64,000 nucleotides of DNA from Fictibacillus norfolkensis (lineage in GTDB: Bacteria > Bacillota > Bacilli > Bacillales > Fictibacillaceae). The notes under the pieces are model-generated. The model saw nothing but the letters and a program-made list of their open reading frames with translations, did not search any database and had not been told where the DNA came from. Positions within the stretch are counted from its first letter, which is position 1. Each line of letters begins with the position of its first letter. Below, one piece after another: positions 44,716-55,759 of the stretch. The DNA lies in contig NZ_JACSQM010000004.1 in assembly GCF_014836645.1 (NCBI RefSeq), positions 1-64,000 of the forward strand, given 5' to 3'. The position numbers and the translations under genes are program-made.

Positions 44716-44889
44716 ATGGCAGAAACACGTATTCGCAAGAATGAATCCATTGATGATGCTCTTCGTCGTTTTAAAAGATCCGTTTCCAAAGATGGAACAT
44801 TGGCTGAAGTTAAAAAGCGCAAGCATTATGAAAAGCCAAGCGTAAAGCGTAAGAAGAAGGCTGAGGCAGCAAGAAAGCGTAAGTTCTAA
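44716..44889 (+). CDS. rpsU: 30S ribosomal protein bS21
   Basis: A 57-residue very basic protein: [19 protein letters not shown] ... [12 protein letters not shown]. It is the standard length for S21. GGAGGGAGG lies just upstream. It is co-transcribed with yqeY, which starts 20 bases after the stop. Confidence 0.97.
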   Translation: MAETRIRKNESIDDALRRFKRSVSKDGTLAEVKKRKHYEKPSVKRKKKAEAARKRKF

Positions 44890-44909
44890 GCGGGGTGTAA
44901 GTTAGTAAT

Positions 44910-45353
44910 ATGAGTCTTCTTAATGATTTAAACCAAGATATGAAACAAGCGATGAAGGACAAGAACAAGCAGAAGCTTTCTGTAATTCGCATGCTTAAGG
45001 CATCACTTCAAAATGAAGCTATCAAGCAGGGACGTGAATTAAACGAGGAAGAAGAGCTTTCCGTTCTTGTACGCGAAATGAAACAAAGAAAAGACTCCCT
45101 CCAAGAATTCGAAAAAGCTGGCCGCGATGATTTAGTCGCTGGACTTCAAGATGAAATCGCTGTTCTTACGCCATATTTACCAAAACAGCTGACTGAAGAA
45201 GAACTTCAAGAAATCGTTGCTCAAACCATTTCTGAAATAGGTGCTGCTTCAAAAGCTGATATGGGTAAAGTTATGGGGGCTCTCATGCCTAAAGTTAAAG
45301 GGAAAGCCGATGGCGGACTCGTTAATCGTATTGTTCAGCAACAATTATCATAA
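44910..45353 (+). CDS. yqeY: YqeY, GatB/YqeY-domain protein
   Basis: A 147-residue helical protein with the tRNA-binding tail domain seen in GatB ([14 protein letters not shown]... [20 protein letters not shown]). It may act in tRNA or amidotransferase-related binding; its exact role is unproven. GGGGTG lies upstream of the ATG. Position after rpsU is conserved widely. Confidence 0.94.
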   Translation: MSLLNDLNQDMKQAMKDKNKQKLSVIRMLKASLQNEAIKQGRELNEEEELSVLVREMKQRKDSLQEFEKAGRDDLVAGLQDEIAVLTPYLPKQLTEEELQEIVAQTISEIGAASKADMGKVMGALMPKVKGKADGGLVNRIVQQQLS

Positions 45354-45363
45354 TTGAAATGAC

Positions 45364-45395
45364 AAACGCTCTGTATTTATACAGGGCGTTTTCTT
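45364..45395 (+). terminator. rho-independent terminator after yqeY
   Basis: The stem AACGC-TCTGTA / TACAG-GGCGTT with loop TTTA is followed by TTCTTATTTTT. Confidence 0.8.
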
Positions 45396-45454
45396 ATTTT
45401 TTGAAACTTTTTTCCACAAATTAACGTAAAATAGAGTGGAGGGGGTGTTAGTTT

Positions 45455-46786
45455 ATGAAAAGGATTCGACTGCTTATCTATATGCTTTGTCTTATCTGGG
45501 GAATATATGGAGTGCTTTCAACTTCACAAGTATTATCAGCAGGTAAGGGAAAGACGGTTACTTTCATACCTGTAGAGCATGAAGTAGAAAGAGGTCTTGA
45601 AGCTTTTTTAGATCGAAGTATCCAAAAGGCAAAAAAAGATGGAACGGATCATATCGTTCTAGAGATTTATACTCCTGGAGGCCGAGTAGACGCAGCATTA
45701 CATATTGCAAAAGTCATGAGAGAATCAGAAATTCCAATCACAGCTTACGTGGTTAAAAATGCTTTTTCAGCAGGAGCGTATATCGCCTTAAATGCGGACC
45801 AAATTGTTATGAAGCCATCTACAACAATTGGATCTGCCGCTGTAATCGACAGCCAAGGAAATACCGCTGGACAAAAAGCAGAGTCTGCTTGGAAAGCGGA
45901 AATGCTCGCAGCAGCAGAGCTGAATGAGAGAACTCCAATATATGCTGAGGCGATGGTAGACCCAGATGTTGAGATCCCTGAACTTGGCTTAGAAAAAGGT
46001 GAGTTGCTTACTCTTACAGCCAGTGAAGCATTAAAAGTAGGATATGCAGAAAAAATTGCAGAAGATCGTCAAGAACTGCTAGCACATCTGAACTTGGAAG
46101 ATGCAAAAATTTTAGAGTCAAATCCTACTTTCGCTGATAAGATCGCGCGCTTTGTTACTAACCCTGTCGTAGTCCCAATTCTTTTATCATTAGGAAGCTT
46201 AGGTCTTGTTTTAGAGCTCTATACACCTGGTTTTGGAATTGCAGGTTCTATCGGTGTATTATCATTATTACTGTTTTTTTACGGTCATATGATAGCCGGC
46301 CTAGCCGGATGGGAAGCACTCATTTTATTTGGTGTTGGACTGGTCTTACTGATCCTAGAGTTGTTTCTGCCAGGTGGTATAATTGGTATACTGGGGGTGT
46401 TGGCGGTGTTAACAGGATTGATCATGGCAGGTGGATCATTAACAGGAATCTTGATCGCCATTGCAATCGCGATTGTTGTTACAATCATTGGATCTTACTT
46501 CTTCTTACGATCATTTGGTTATAACGGTTCGTTAAAGAAACTCGTACTATTTGATTCAACGAGCTCTGAAAAAGGTTATCTATCTCACAAAGAACGAGAA
46601 GATTTAACAGGCAGAATCGGCGTCACAGCGACAACATTACGCCCTTCGGGAAGTTTAAAGCTTGATGATGAGTTCTTAGATGTAGTGACTGAAGGATCGT
46701 ATATTGAAAAAGGCACGACTGTAAAAATCATTAAAGTTTCTGGTGGACGTGTTGTAGTAAGAGCTATTGAAAAGAATAATGAATAA
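45455..46786 (+). CDS. yqeZ: NfeD-family membrane serine protease-like protein (YqeZ)
   Basis: A 443-residue protein: an N-terminal signal/membrane segment (about 1-30), a ClpP-class serine protease domain with the nucleophile region FSAGAYIAL (about 105-113), several membrane helices (about 225-360) and a C-terminal soluble OB-fold NfeD domain. NfeD proteins pair with SPFH/flotillin proteins; floA follows 22 bases later. In B. subtilis yqeZ-yqfA-yqfB is sigma-W controlled; I did not find a clear sigma-W promoter here. GGAGGGGGTG precedes the ATG. Confidence 0.92.
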   Translation: MKRIRLLIYMLCLIWGIYGVLSTSQVLSAGKGKTVTFIPVEHEVERGLEAFLDRSIQKAKKDGTDHIVLEIYTPGGRVDAALHIAKVMRESEIPITAYVVKNAFSAGAYIALNADQIVMKPSTTIGSAAVIDSQGNTAGQKAESAWKAEMLAAAELNERTPIYAEAMVDPDVEIPELGLEKGELLTLTASEALKVGYAEKIAEDRQELLAHLNLEDAKILESNPTFADKIARFVTNPVVVPILLSLGSLGLVLELYTPGFGIAGSIGVLSLLLFFYGHMIAGLAGWEALILFGVGLVLLILELFLPGGIIGILGVLAVLTGLIMAGGSLTGILIAIAIAIVVTIIGSYFFLRSFGYNGSLKKLVLFDSTSSEKGYLSHKEREDLTGRIGVTATTLRPSGSLKLDDEFLDVVTEGSYIEKGTTVKIIKVSGGRVVVRAIEKNNE

Positions 46787-46808
46787 AAAACGAATGGAGA
46801 GTGTGTAG

Positions 46809-47816
46809 ATGTTAGAATTCGGATCGATCGCCAGCATTGTAGTTATAGGGTTGATTGTAATCGCATTGGCTGTATTATTTACGTTTGTGCCCGTAATGTT
46901 ATGGATTTCTGCATTAGCAGCAGGAGTAAGAGTAGGGATATTTACTTTGGTCGGGATGAGATTAAGAAGAGTTATTCCGAACCGGGTAGTTAATCCATTG
47001 ATTAAAGCGGTAAAAGCGGGGTTAGATTTAAGTACGAACCAGCTCGAAAGTCATTACCTAGCTGGAGGAAATGTTGACAGAGTAGTAAATGCGTTGATTG
47101 CAGCGCATCGAGCAAATATAGAACTAAGCTTTGAACGTGCAGCAGCCATTGATCTTGCCGGACGTGATGTACTCGAAGCTGTTCAGATGAGCGTAAACCC
47201 TAAAGTAATTGAAACACCTTTTATTGCCGGTGTAGCATTAGACGGAATTGAAGTGAAAGCAAAAGCCAGAATTACCGTTCGCGCGAATATCGATCGTCTA
47301 GTGGGTGGAGCAGGTGAAGAAACAATAATCGCCCGTGTTGGTGAAGGAATCGTTAGTACGATTGGTTCTTCTGCAACACACAAGAAAGTGCTTGAGAATC
47401 CAGATCTGATCTCGCAGACGGTATTATCAAAAGGATTAGATGCAGGAACTGCTTTTGAGATTCTGTCCATTGATATTGCAGACATTGATATTGGGAAGAA
47501 CATTGGTGCGGAACTTCAAACAGATCAAGCGATGGCCGACAAGAATATCGCTCAGGCAAAAGCAGAAGAAAGACGTGCGATGGCTGTAGCAAATGAACAA
47601 GAAATGAAAGCAAGAGTACAAGAGATGAGAGCGAAAGTTGTAGAAGCGGAAGCAGAAGTGCCAATGGCATTAGCTGAAGCTCTTCGTTCTGGAAACATGG
47701 GTTTTATGGATTATATGAACATGAAGAACATTATGGCAGACACTACGATGCGTGAATCGATCAGTAAATCATCAAACCCTGATAAAGAGAATGATGATAA
47801 AGGACGGAAGTTGTAA
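46809..47816 (+). CDS. floA: flotillin-like protein FloA
   Basis: A 335-residue SPFH-like protein with an N-terminal membrane hairpin (about 5-50), an SPFH domain, and a coiled-coil rich in Ala/Glu ([20 protein letters not shown], about 266-285). It organises functional membrane microdomains. Length matches B. subtilis FloA (331). GGAGAGTG lies before the ATG. It is followed two bases later by yqfB. Confidence 0.96.
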   Translation: MLEFGSIASIVVIGLIVIALAVLFTFVPVMLWISALAAGVRVGIFTLVGMRLRRVIPNRVVNPLIKAVKAGLDLSTNQLESHYLAGGNVDRVVNALIAAHRANIELSFERAAAIDLAGRDVLEAVQMSVNPKVIETPFIAGVALDGIEVKAKARITVRANIDRLVGGAGEETIIARVGEGIVSTIGSSATHKKVLENPDLISQTVLSKGLDAGTAFEILSIDIADIDIGKNIGAELQTDQAMADKNIAQAKAEERRAMAVANEQEMKARVQEMRAKVVEAEAEVPMALAEALRSGNMGFMDYMNMKNIMADTTMRESISKSSNPDKENDDKGRKL

Positions 47817-47818
47817 GT

Positions 47819-48256
47819 ATGAACATTATAGAAGCGATTATTGAACTCTTACTAGCAAATATCGCTTTTGTTATTCTGATTGCAGGCGGCTTGTATAGTG
47901 TCTTTAAACGCCAAAAAGAAATGAAGGAAACGCAACGTTCGGAACCTAATCGACGTAATACAGAAACACCAAAACAAACTGTTTCACCTTTTGGTTTGCC
48001 AGCTGAGCCTCGAGCCAACGAGGTGAAAGAAGCGGAAAAAGCGATTGGAATAGGAACGGCTAAAATGGCTGAGAAAGTATATGAACGCCGAACCAATCAA
48101 CGTCAGGTTAAACAGGCAGAAAAAGTCTCTAATCGATACCAAGATAAAGAAGATAAAATTATGAACGATTTCAAAGTAGATCAACAAGAATTGCAAAAAG
48201 CAGTCATATGGTCAGAGATTCTTTCGAAGCCTAAAGCGTTGCAAAAGCGTTCTTAA
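47819..48256 (+). CDS. yqfB: YqfB-like membrane-anchored protein
   Basis: A 145-residue protein with one N-terminal membrane helix (about 8-27) and a long charged, probably unstructured or helical cytoplasmic tail. Position after floA corresponds to yqfB of B. subtilis; I assign it by synteny rather than by a recognised domain. Function unknown. It ends before a hairpin that overlaps the yqfC ribosome site. Confidence 0.7.
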   Translation: MNIIEAIIELLLANIAFVILIAGGLYSVFKRQKEMKETQRSEPNRRNTETPKQTVSPFGLPAEPRANEVKEAEKAIGIGTAKMAEKVYERRTNQRQVKQAEKVSNRYQDKEDKIMNDFKVDQQELQKAVIWSEILSKPKALQKRS

Positions 48257-48289
48257 AGAAAGAGATACTTGTATTTAGAGTGATAGTTT

Positions 48290-48329
48290 CCCCCCTTCTC
48301 TCATAAAAATGGAGAGAGGGGGTTTTTTT
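48290..48329 (+). terminator. terminator hairpin whose 3' arm is the yqfC Shine-Dalgarno
   Basis: CCCCC-T-T-CTCTC (48291-48302) pairs with GAGAG-A-GGGGG (48312-48322) with a one-base bulge, followed by seven T residues (48323-48329) that run straight into the yqfC ATG at 48330. The 3' arm is also the only ribosome binding sequence for yqfC. Confidence 0.78.
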
Positions 48330-48611
48330 ATGGGCAAATTGCGGCAGCAAGTAAACAAATGGATGATGCAAAACCTTGAGCTACCAGCAGATGTAGTGAT
48401 GGATTTACCCCGGATCACGATGATTGGACAACTGCACATCTATATTGAGAACCATAGAGGAGTTAAGGCTTTCTCGAATGAACAGCTCACACTCAAACTA
48501 AAACAAGGCGTGCTTCATATAAAAGGAAGTGAGTTTGTTATTAAAACGATCTTACCTGAAGAAATTTTGTTAGAAGGTACGATCTCTTCAGTCGACTTTG
48601 AAAACGAATAA
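48330..48611 (+). CDS. yqfC: sporulation protein YqfC
   Basis: A 93-residue protein of the YabP/YqfC family: MGKLRQQVNKWMM, then LPRITMIGQLHIYIENHRG (about 27-45). In B. subtilis yqfC-yqfD is transcribed by sigma-E in the mother cell. The ATG at 48330 follows GGAGAGAGGGGG after seven T residues. An in-frame upstream start at 48309 lies in the hairpin. It is followed by yqfD. Confidence 0.92.
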   Translation: MGKLRQQVNKWMMQNLELPADVVMDLPRITMIGQLHIYIENHRGVKAFSNEQLTLKLKQGVLHIKGSEFVIKTILPEEILLEGTISSVDFENE

Positions 48612-48638
48612 ATATTTCCGGTAACAGGGAGGGACAAG

Positions 48639-49829
48639 ATGAAAACAAAATGGAACCATTTGAAAGGGTATGTAAGGGTAGAAATTATTGGACAAGATTC
48701 TAGTTCTTTTATCAATACGTGCATTCAATCTGGTATTAGCATATGGGATATCCAGCCTCTTGACGACAACCGTGCACTCGTTTCCATATCTGTTTCAGAT
48801 GTACAAAGAGCGAGACGTATATTAAAAGAAAATAAGTTGAAGATCAGGATTAAAGAGAAGAAGGGGACGCCGTTTCTTCTCAAGAGAATGTGGAAGAGAA
48901 ACGGTTTTATCCTCGGGATGCTCTCGTTTATTTGTCTATTATTTTTATTATCTAACATGATTTGGAATATTAATGTTACGGGGGCAAATCCTAAGACAGA
49001 ATACGAGTTAAGAAAAGCCGCTGTAGAACTTGGAGTAACAAAAGGGAAATTCATCTTTTTGCTGCCGAATGTTAGAGAGATACAGCGTGATCTAACAGAG
49101 AAGATGGATAACGTTACATGGATCGGTGTAACGCAGCATGGTACTTCATATCGATTTGAAGTCGTTGAAAAAGAGATTCCAGAAGCAAAGCAGGTTACAG
49201 GACCGAGACATCTTGTAGCTACTAAAGAAGCTGTTATTCACTCTGTATTCGTCGAAAAAGGACAACCTATTGTAGGTGTTAACGACTATGTTAAAAAAGG
49301 ATCGTTGTTAGTCTCAGGACTGATTGGAAAAGAAAAAAAGCCCCAGCTTGTAAGTGCAAAAGGTGAAATATGGGGAGAAGTTTGGTACCAAACTGAGGTA
49401 GAGGTCCCGTTAAACACTTCTTTTCAAACATATACCGGTAAATCTAAAAATAGGCATTATGTTTCACTTTTTGGTTTGAATGTTCCTGTCTATGGATTTT
49501 CAGAAGGAGAATTTAAGGATAAAACGGAAACACTAAATGAATCACCTCTTTATCTAGCTAAATGGAAAATGCCGTTTTCTTATATAAAGAAAGAGATCAG
49601 AGAAACGGATGGAGTAAAACGTTCTTACAGTAAAGCCGAGGCAATAGAAGTAGGAAAAAAGATGGCAAAGAAAGAACTTTCAAAAAAATTGCCTGAAGAT
49701 GCAAAAATTAATGGTGAAAAAGTTTGGCAACAAAACGTCTCGAATGGTAAAGTTAAACTAACGATGCTCTACCAAGTAATTGAAAATATTGCATCTGCAC
49801 AACCTATACCTATCCAACAAGGAGAATGA
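48639..49829 (+). CDS. yqfD: sporulation protein YqfD
   Basis: A 396-residue sporulation-stage IV-like membrane protein. A soluble N-terminal part (about 1-85) is followed by a membrane helix (GFILGMLSFICLLFLLSNMI, about 88-107) and a large C-terminal domain. GGGAGGGAC lies before the ATG. It overlaps phoH. It is probably expressed with yqfC in the mother cell; the molecular role is not established. Confidence 0.92.
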   Translation: MKTKWNHLKGYVRVEIIGQDSSSFINTCIQSGISIWDIQPLDDNRALVSISVSDVQRARRILKENKLKIRIKEKKGTPFLLKRMWKRNGFILGMLSFICLLFLLSNMIWNINVTGANPKTEYELRKAAVELGVTKGKFIFLLPNVREIQRDLTEKMDNVTWIGVTQHGTSYRFEVVEKEIPEAKQVTGPRHLVATKEAVIHSVFVEKGQPIVGVNDYVKKGSLLVSGLIGKEKKPQLVSAKGEIWGEVWYQTEVEVPLNTSFQTYTGKSKNRHYVSLFGLNVPVYGFSEGEFKDKTETLNESPLYLAKWKMPFSYIKKEIRETDGVKRSYSKAEAIEVGKKMAKKELSKKLPEDAKINGEKVWQQNVSNGKVKLTMLYQVIENIASAQPIPIQQGE

Positions 49830-49834
49830 GTAGT

Positions 49835-50797
49835 TTGTCAGAAACGAAAAGACTTAATTCATTACAACTCGAAAATACGACAGAAGCAGCTTCACTCTTT
49901 GGGCCTAACGATGCCTTCTTAAAGGTGATTGAAGACAAGCTTAACGTAAGTATAGTCACCAGAGGAGAAGACATTTTAGTATCAGGTGAACTTAACAAAG
50001 CAGAAATGGTTGAAGAAACTTTGTTTGTCTTGTTGAAATTGGTACGAAAGGGTATCAAGATCTCAGAAAGAGACATTGTTTATGCTGTTCAGCTTGCAGA
50101 AAAAAATATGCTTGATGAATTAAGTGAACTTTATGAAGAAGATATTGCTGTTACTGCAAAAGGAAAACCTATTCGTGTAAAAACACTTGGGCAGCGTCAT
50201 TATGTTCAGTCCATGAGAAAGCGCGACCTTGTTTTTGGTATCGGTCCTGCGGGTACAGGGAAAACCTATCTTGCGGTAGTTATGGCAGTCAACGCATTAA
50301 AAGAAGGTAAGATGAAAAAGATCGTGCTGACCCGTCCTGCTGTTGAAGCAGGTGAGAGTTTAGGATTTCTCCCAGGTGATCTGAAAGAAAAAGTAGATCC
50401 TTATCTGCGTCCCCTCTATGATGCTCTTCATGACCTTCTCGGGGCGGAACATACGGAGAGGCTAATCGAGCGTGGCACGATTGAAATCGCTCCACTGGCG
50501 TACATGAGAGGCCGTACGCTTGATGAAAGCTTTGTCATTTTAGATGAGGCTCAAAACACTACACCAGAACAGATGAAGATGTTTATAACGCGTCTTGGTT
50601 TTGGATCGAAGATGGTCATCACAGGTGATCTTACACAAATAGATCTTCCTCGTGGAAAAGAATCGGGATTAAAAGTTACTGAAAAAAGGCTTGAAAGCGT
50701 TAAAGGCATCGATTTTATATACTTAAAACAACTAGATGTGGTTCGTCATCCGCTTGTTCAGCGAATTATTGAAGCATATGAAACATACGAAGATTAA
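49835..50797 (+). CDS. phoH: PhoH-family ATPase
   Basis: A 320-residue ATPase with a KH-like N-terminal part, Walker A GPAGTGKT (about 137-144) and Walker B FVILDEAQNTTPEQ (about 233-246). PhoH proteins are ATPases linked to RNA metabolism. I prefer TTG at 49835 (MSETKRLNS), ten bases after AAGGAG; the ATG at 49826 is one base from it. Translation is likely coupled to yqfD. Confidence 0.94.
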   Translation: MSETKRLNSLQLENTTEAASLFGPNDAFLKVIEDKLNVSIVTRGEDILVSGELNKAEMVEETLFVLLKLVRKGIKISERDIVYAVQLAEKNMLDELSELYEEDIAVTAKGKPIRVKTLGQRHYVQSMRKRDLVFGIGPAGTGKTYLAVVMAVNALKEGKMKKIVLTRPAVEAGESLGFLPGDLKEKVDPYLRPLYDALHDLLGAEHTERLIERGTIEIAPLAYMRGRTLDESFVILDEAQNTTPEQMKMFITRLGFGSKMVITGDLTQIDLPRGKESGLKVTEKRLESVKGIDFIYLKQLDVVRHPLVQRIIEAYETYED

Positions 50798-50826
50798 GGA
50801 CTCCATCCATATTGGAGTCTTTTTTT
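50798..50826 (+). terminator. rho-independent terminator after phoH
   Basis: The stem GACTCCA (50799-50805) / TGGAGTC (50813-50819) is followed by TTTTTTT. Confidence 0.85.
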
Positions 50827-50990
50827 GTATTAAAGGATGTTCTCTTGCCCTATTTTGTATGTATGGCGGGATTTAGTGGCAAATTGAATAAATAAACAAT
50901 TTATTAAGCTATTCTTTTTGAGAAGTACCATAATTGACCAACTTTTGCTAAGATTAGAATAAGATGTACAAGTTTAAGGAGTGGTAGCGT

Positions 50991-53111
50991 TTGGCCAAAT
51001 TCAGGCATCTTTTGTCTAATTACTTTCGTTTGAGTGTAGCAACAGTATCCTTTATCATAATGGGAATCATTTTGTTTTCCTTGTTAGTCAGCAACGTAAC
51101 TCCTAATGTAGTGGATGTGAATGTTTATGAGCGTTCACCACGGGACATCCAATCACCAATCACGATCCCGTTAGAAGATCAGACAGAAGCCAGGAAGAAG
51201 CTCGCTGAAGAGAGTATTAAGAATGAGTATACGTTTAATAAAGACCTCGCCTTAGTACAGGCAGAAGCCCTAAAGGATTTATTGGATATCGTAATAACGA
51301 TTACAGAATCTGAAGAGAAGAAGAAAAAGGAAGATGAGGCTACCCTTACTTTAGAACAAAAAGTTATTCAATTAAAAGACTCGATCAATAAGTCGGATAT
51401 TTCTGATGAAACATATATCGCACTTGCTGAAGCAAGTAAAGCAGAATTAAATAATGTGAAAAATTTAGCTCCTGATGTTGTGAATAGAGTCTTATCTGAA
51501 CCGGTAATGGTTGAAGAAGTGGAAGAAGCCAGAAGTGAAGCTATTCAGCTGATACGTGATAACAATCTCCCCTATTCTCTTCGAAATGCAACAGAGGAGA
51601 TCACAAGAAGCTTTATCATCGCCAACAGAACGTTGGATACAGAGAAAACACGCCAAAAACGTAAAGAAGCGAGCGACAAAGTAGAAGAAGTTGTGATCAG
51701 GGAAGGAGAAGTCCTCGTGAAAAGCGGGGCAGTTATTACGCCTGAGATCTTTGATAGACTCAAAAAGGTCGGACTATTAGATCAGGAAATGAAAACGTAT
51801 CCGTATTACGGATTATTCCTTTTTGTGCTGATCGTTATGGCTGGTTTATATTATTTTATGAAAGAAGAGCGTGAGAAAGAGCATTTTCGAAAATATGTAA
51901 CCATCTATGCTTTATTATTTACTTTGACACTCGTAGTGATGAAAGTGTTGAGTGTTAGTACAGAACTTGGTCTTATGAGTCTCATGTATGCTGTCCCTGT
52001 TGCGGCAGGTGCGATGATGATCAAGATGTTGTTCAATGAAGAGCTTGCAGTTGTATCCACAATTATCTTTGCCTTTAGTGCAGCACTGATCTTTAATGAA
52101 CAAACAGCTGGAAATTTTAACTTTATCATGAGTATGTATGTCCTGTTTAACGGTATGTCAGGCATCGTGTTTTTAGGAAAAACTCAACAACGATCTAAAA
52201 TCTTGCAAGCTGGATTTTTCGTATCTTTTATAGCCATCCTAACAGTAGCGAGTGTGCTATTGCTGCAAAACGGAAAATTCACATCTCTACAGATTGGATT
52301 AGACCTTGGCTGTGCTGCCATATCAGGTTTTATTTCAGCTGTGTTAACACTAGGGCTTCTGCCGGTCATAGAATCGTCGTTTAACATTTTATCAGTGACA
52401 AAGTTAATCGAGCTCTCGAATCCTAACCACCCAATTTTAAGAAAAGTGCTCATGGAAGCGCCAGGGACTTATCACCATAGCATCATGGTCGCCAACCTTT
52501 CAGAAGCAGCATGCGAGTCTATAGGGGCTAATGGTTTACTAGCTAGAGTAGGATCTTATTACCACGATGTAGGAAAAACGAAAAGACCGCATTTTTTTAT
52601 TGAAAATCAGATGAATATGGACAATCCGCATGATAAGATAGCACCACAGCTAAGTAAGACCATCATCACAGCTCACCCATATGACGGAGCGGACATGCTT
52701 CGGGCAGAAAAGATTCCGAAAGAGATTATTGATATTGCTGAACAGCATCACGGAACGACTCTGTTAAAATTTTTCTATCATAGAGCAGCCCAACTTACTG
52801 ATAAGGAAGTAGCAGAGTCGGACTTTAGATATCCTGGCCCGAAAGCTCAAACGAAAGAAGTCGCGATCATCGGAATCTCTGATGCTGTAGAAGCAGCCGT
52901 TCGATCCCTTTCGAAACCAACACCAGTTAAAATTGACGGGATCATTCGCAAAATTATTAACGACAGGCTAGAAGATGGTCAGTTCGATGAATGTGATATC
53001 ACGCTAAAAGAATTAGACATAGTTGCAAAAACACTTACAGAAACGTTAAAAGGAATTTTTCATTCTAGAATTGAGTATCCAGAAGAAACAAAAAAGGTGG
53101 AGAAACAATGA
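50991..53111 (+). CDS. pgpH: PgpH, cyclic-di-AMP phosphodiesterase (7TM-HD)
   Basis: A 706-residue membrane protein: N-terminal helix (about 15-37), an extracytoplasmic domain (about 40-270), a seven-helix bundle (about 278-465) and a cytoplasmic HD domain with [20 protein letters not shown] and AEQHHGTTL (about 500-590). It hydrolyses c-di-AMP to pApA. In B. subtilis it is yqfF. The TTG start follows GGAGTGG. Confidence 0.95.
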   Translation: MAKFRHLLSNYFRLSVATVSFIIMGIILFSLLVSNVTPNVVDVNVYERSPRDIQSPITIPLEDQTEARKKLAEESIKNEYTFNKDLALVQAEALKDLLDIVITITESEEKKKKEDEATLTLEQKVIQLKDSINKSDISDETYIALAEASKAELNNVKNLAPDVVNRVLSEPVMVEEVEEARSEAIQLIRDNNLPYSLRNATEEITRSFIIANRTLDTEKTRQKRKEASDKVEEVVIREGEVLVKSGAVITPEIFDRLKKVGLLDQEMKTYPYYGLFLFVLIVMAGLYYFMKEEREKEHFRKYVTIYALLFTLTLVVMKVLSVSTELGLMSLMYAVPVAAGAMMIKMLFNEELAVVSTIIFAFSAALIFNEQTAGNFNFIMSMYVLFNGMSGIVFLGKTQQRSKILQAGFFVSFIAILTVASVLLLQNGKFTSLQIGLDLGCAAISGFISAVLTLGLLPVIESSFNILSVTKLIELSNPNHPILRKVLMEAPGTYHHSIMVANLSEAACESIGANGLLARVGSYYHDVGKTKRPHFFIENQMNMDNPHDKIAPQLSKTIITAHPYDGADMLRAEKIPKEIIDIAEQHHGTTLLKFFYHRAAQLTDKEVAESDFRYPGPKAQTKEVAIIGISDAVEAAVRSLSKPTPVKIDGIIRKIINDRLEDGQFDECDITLKELDIVAKTLTETLKGIFHSRIEYPEETKKVEKQ

Positions 53112-53575
53112 TGCTACATGTTGAATATTTGAACGAGATCGATGAAAGCAGCACTGATTTTCAAGAGTTATTAAGCAATGTTCTTCAGAAAGCAGCAGAG
53201 ATGGAGAAAACAGGTCAAGCAGAAGTATCAATCACGATCGTATCAAAAGAACGAATTCAGGAGATCAACAAGGAATACAGACAAAAAGATAGTGTAACAG
53301 ATGTTATTTCTTTTGCTATGGAAGAAATGGGTGAAGATGAGACAGAGATCATCGGAGGAGAAGAGACAAGGTTCTTAGGCGATATCATCATCTGTCTAGA
53401 TGTTGCGAAAGAGCAAGCGGAAGAGTACGGACACTCATTAGAGAGAGAAATGGGCTTTCTTGCGGTACACGGCATCTTGCATTTATTAGGCTATGACCAT
53501 ATGAGTGATGAAGATGAAAAAAGAATGTTTGGAAGACAAGAAGAAATTTTGGAGCAATATGGTCTGAAAAGATGA
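53108..53575 (+). CDS. ybeY: endoribonuclease YbeY
   Basis: A 155-residue zinc protein for 16S rRNA 3'-end maturation and ribosome quality control. The metal motif [11 protein letters not shown] is at about 120-130. GGTGGAG lies in the end of pgpH, with a four-base overlap. The downstream dgkA also overlaps. Confidence 0.96.
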   Translation: MMLHVEYLNEIDESSTDFQELLSNVLQKAAEMEKTGQAEVSITIVSKERIQEINKEYRQKDSVTDVISFAMEEMGEDETEIIGGEETRFLGDIIICLDVAKEQAEEYGHSLEREMGFLAVHGILHLLGYDHMSDEDEKRMFGRQEEILEQYGLKR

Positions 53576-53937
53576 TCGATTGGAAAAAGTTGTTCTCAAG
53601 TTTTGTATTTGCTTTTACAGGAATCATCTCAACGTTTAAATCTGAACAAAATTTTAAGATTCATACCTTTATAAGTGTAATCGTGATTATTTTCGCGGTT
53701 GCACTTGATTTTTCTAAAGAAAGATTCGTCCTTTTATTTATTGTGATCGGAATCGTTCTATCACTTGAACTTGTAAACACGGCGATTGAGAGTGCGATCG
53801 ATCTCATAACAGAGGAGAAACACCCACTCGCGAAGAAGGCGAAAGATGCCGCTGCAGGTGCCGTTTTGGTTTTTTCAATGTTTGCTGTTATAATCGGTAT
53901 ACTGCTATTTATTGAACCGCTGATAAATAGTATGTAG
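53572..53937 (+). CDS. dgkA: undecaprenol kinase / diacylglycerol kinase DgkA
   Basis: A 121-residue integral membrane kinase with three helices. The family motif [15 protein letters not shown] (about 64-78) and [16 protein letters not shown] (about 83-98) are clear. In B. subtilis the enzyme phosphorylates undecaprenol for lipid carrier recycling. It overlaps ybeY by four bases. Confidence 0.95.
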   Translation: MIDWKKLFSSFVFAFTGIISTFKSEQNFKIHTFISVIVIIFAVALDFSKERFVLLFIVIGIVLSLELVNTAIESAIDLITEEKHPLAKKAKDAAAGAVLVFSMFAVIIGILLFIEPLINSM

Positions 53938-53950
53938 CTATTTTTGTTAA

Positions 53951-55265
<1,315 letters not shown>

Positions 55266-55308
55266 GAGAAATTTACTTTAAATGTATTTTGTATGGCATC
55301 ATTGGATA

Positions 55309-55435
55309 GTTGATTGAAGTGAAAGGTGCGAGACTCCTGCGGGACGAGCGGGCAGGTGAGATCCTTAATGGCGCAAAGCGGCAAGGGGCTCACCGCTCGC
55401 CCCGCGGAAAGCGAGTACCTGTAACGGAAATCAAC
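55309..55435. repeat. hairpin repeat A, copy 2 (uninterrupted)
   Basis: A 127-bp imperfect palindrome: GTTGATT (55309-55315) / AATCAAC (55429-55435), GCGGG/CCCGC, GAG/CTC, GGTGAG/CTCACC, CCTT/AAGG. It has the same sequence as copy 1 at 40343-40595 apart from that copy's 125-bp insertion. It lies between era and yqzL; the rest of 55266-55568 shows a TTGACA at 55496-55501 that may be the -35 for yqzL-recO. Confidence 0.85.
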
Positions 55436-55568
55436 CACTTACACGAATGACCTAACATGCAAAAACAGCTAAAGTAAAAAACTGTTAAAATTTCCTTGAC
55501 ATGAAATAAACAATTAAGGTGAACCTAGTTATTACAGGAGAAAAACAAATAGAAAGGTGTGTCCAAAC

Positions 55569-55712
55569 ATGAAAGAATTTACTTGGAAAGTATTCTGTGA
55601 GACGGGCAGTATTGATACCTATTTGTTATACAAAGAGCTAGACCATGAAATAACAGCACTATCAGCAGTTATTCCTTATGATGAGTCTCTTGAGGAACCT
55701 CCATTTCATTAA
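55569..55712 (+). CDS. yqzL: YqzL family small protein
   Basis: A 47-residue protein. FTWKVFCETGSIDTYLLYKE (4-23) matches B. subtilis YqzL, encoded at the same place between era and recO. Function unknown. AGAAAGGTG lies about ten bases before the ATG. It is likely co-transcribed with recO. Confidence 0.88.
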   Translation: MKEFTWKVFCETGSIDTYLLYKELDHEITALSAVIPYDESLEEPPFH

Positions 55713-55759
55713 TAAGTAACTACGGTGCCTTCTTAGATTTGAGAGGGTGGTGATTTACC

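Noticed and set aside
55309..55435. Assigning repeat A to the Bacillaceae-1 RNA family
   Set aside because: That family is described with two RUCCU terminal loops. Only one AUCCU is visible here and the overall pairing is a single long hairpin, so I left it unnamed.
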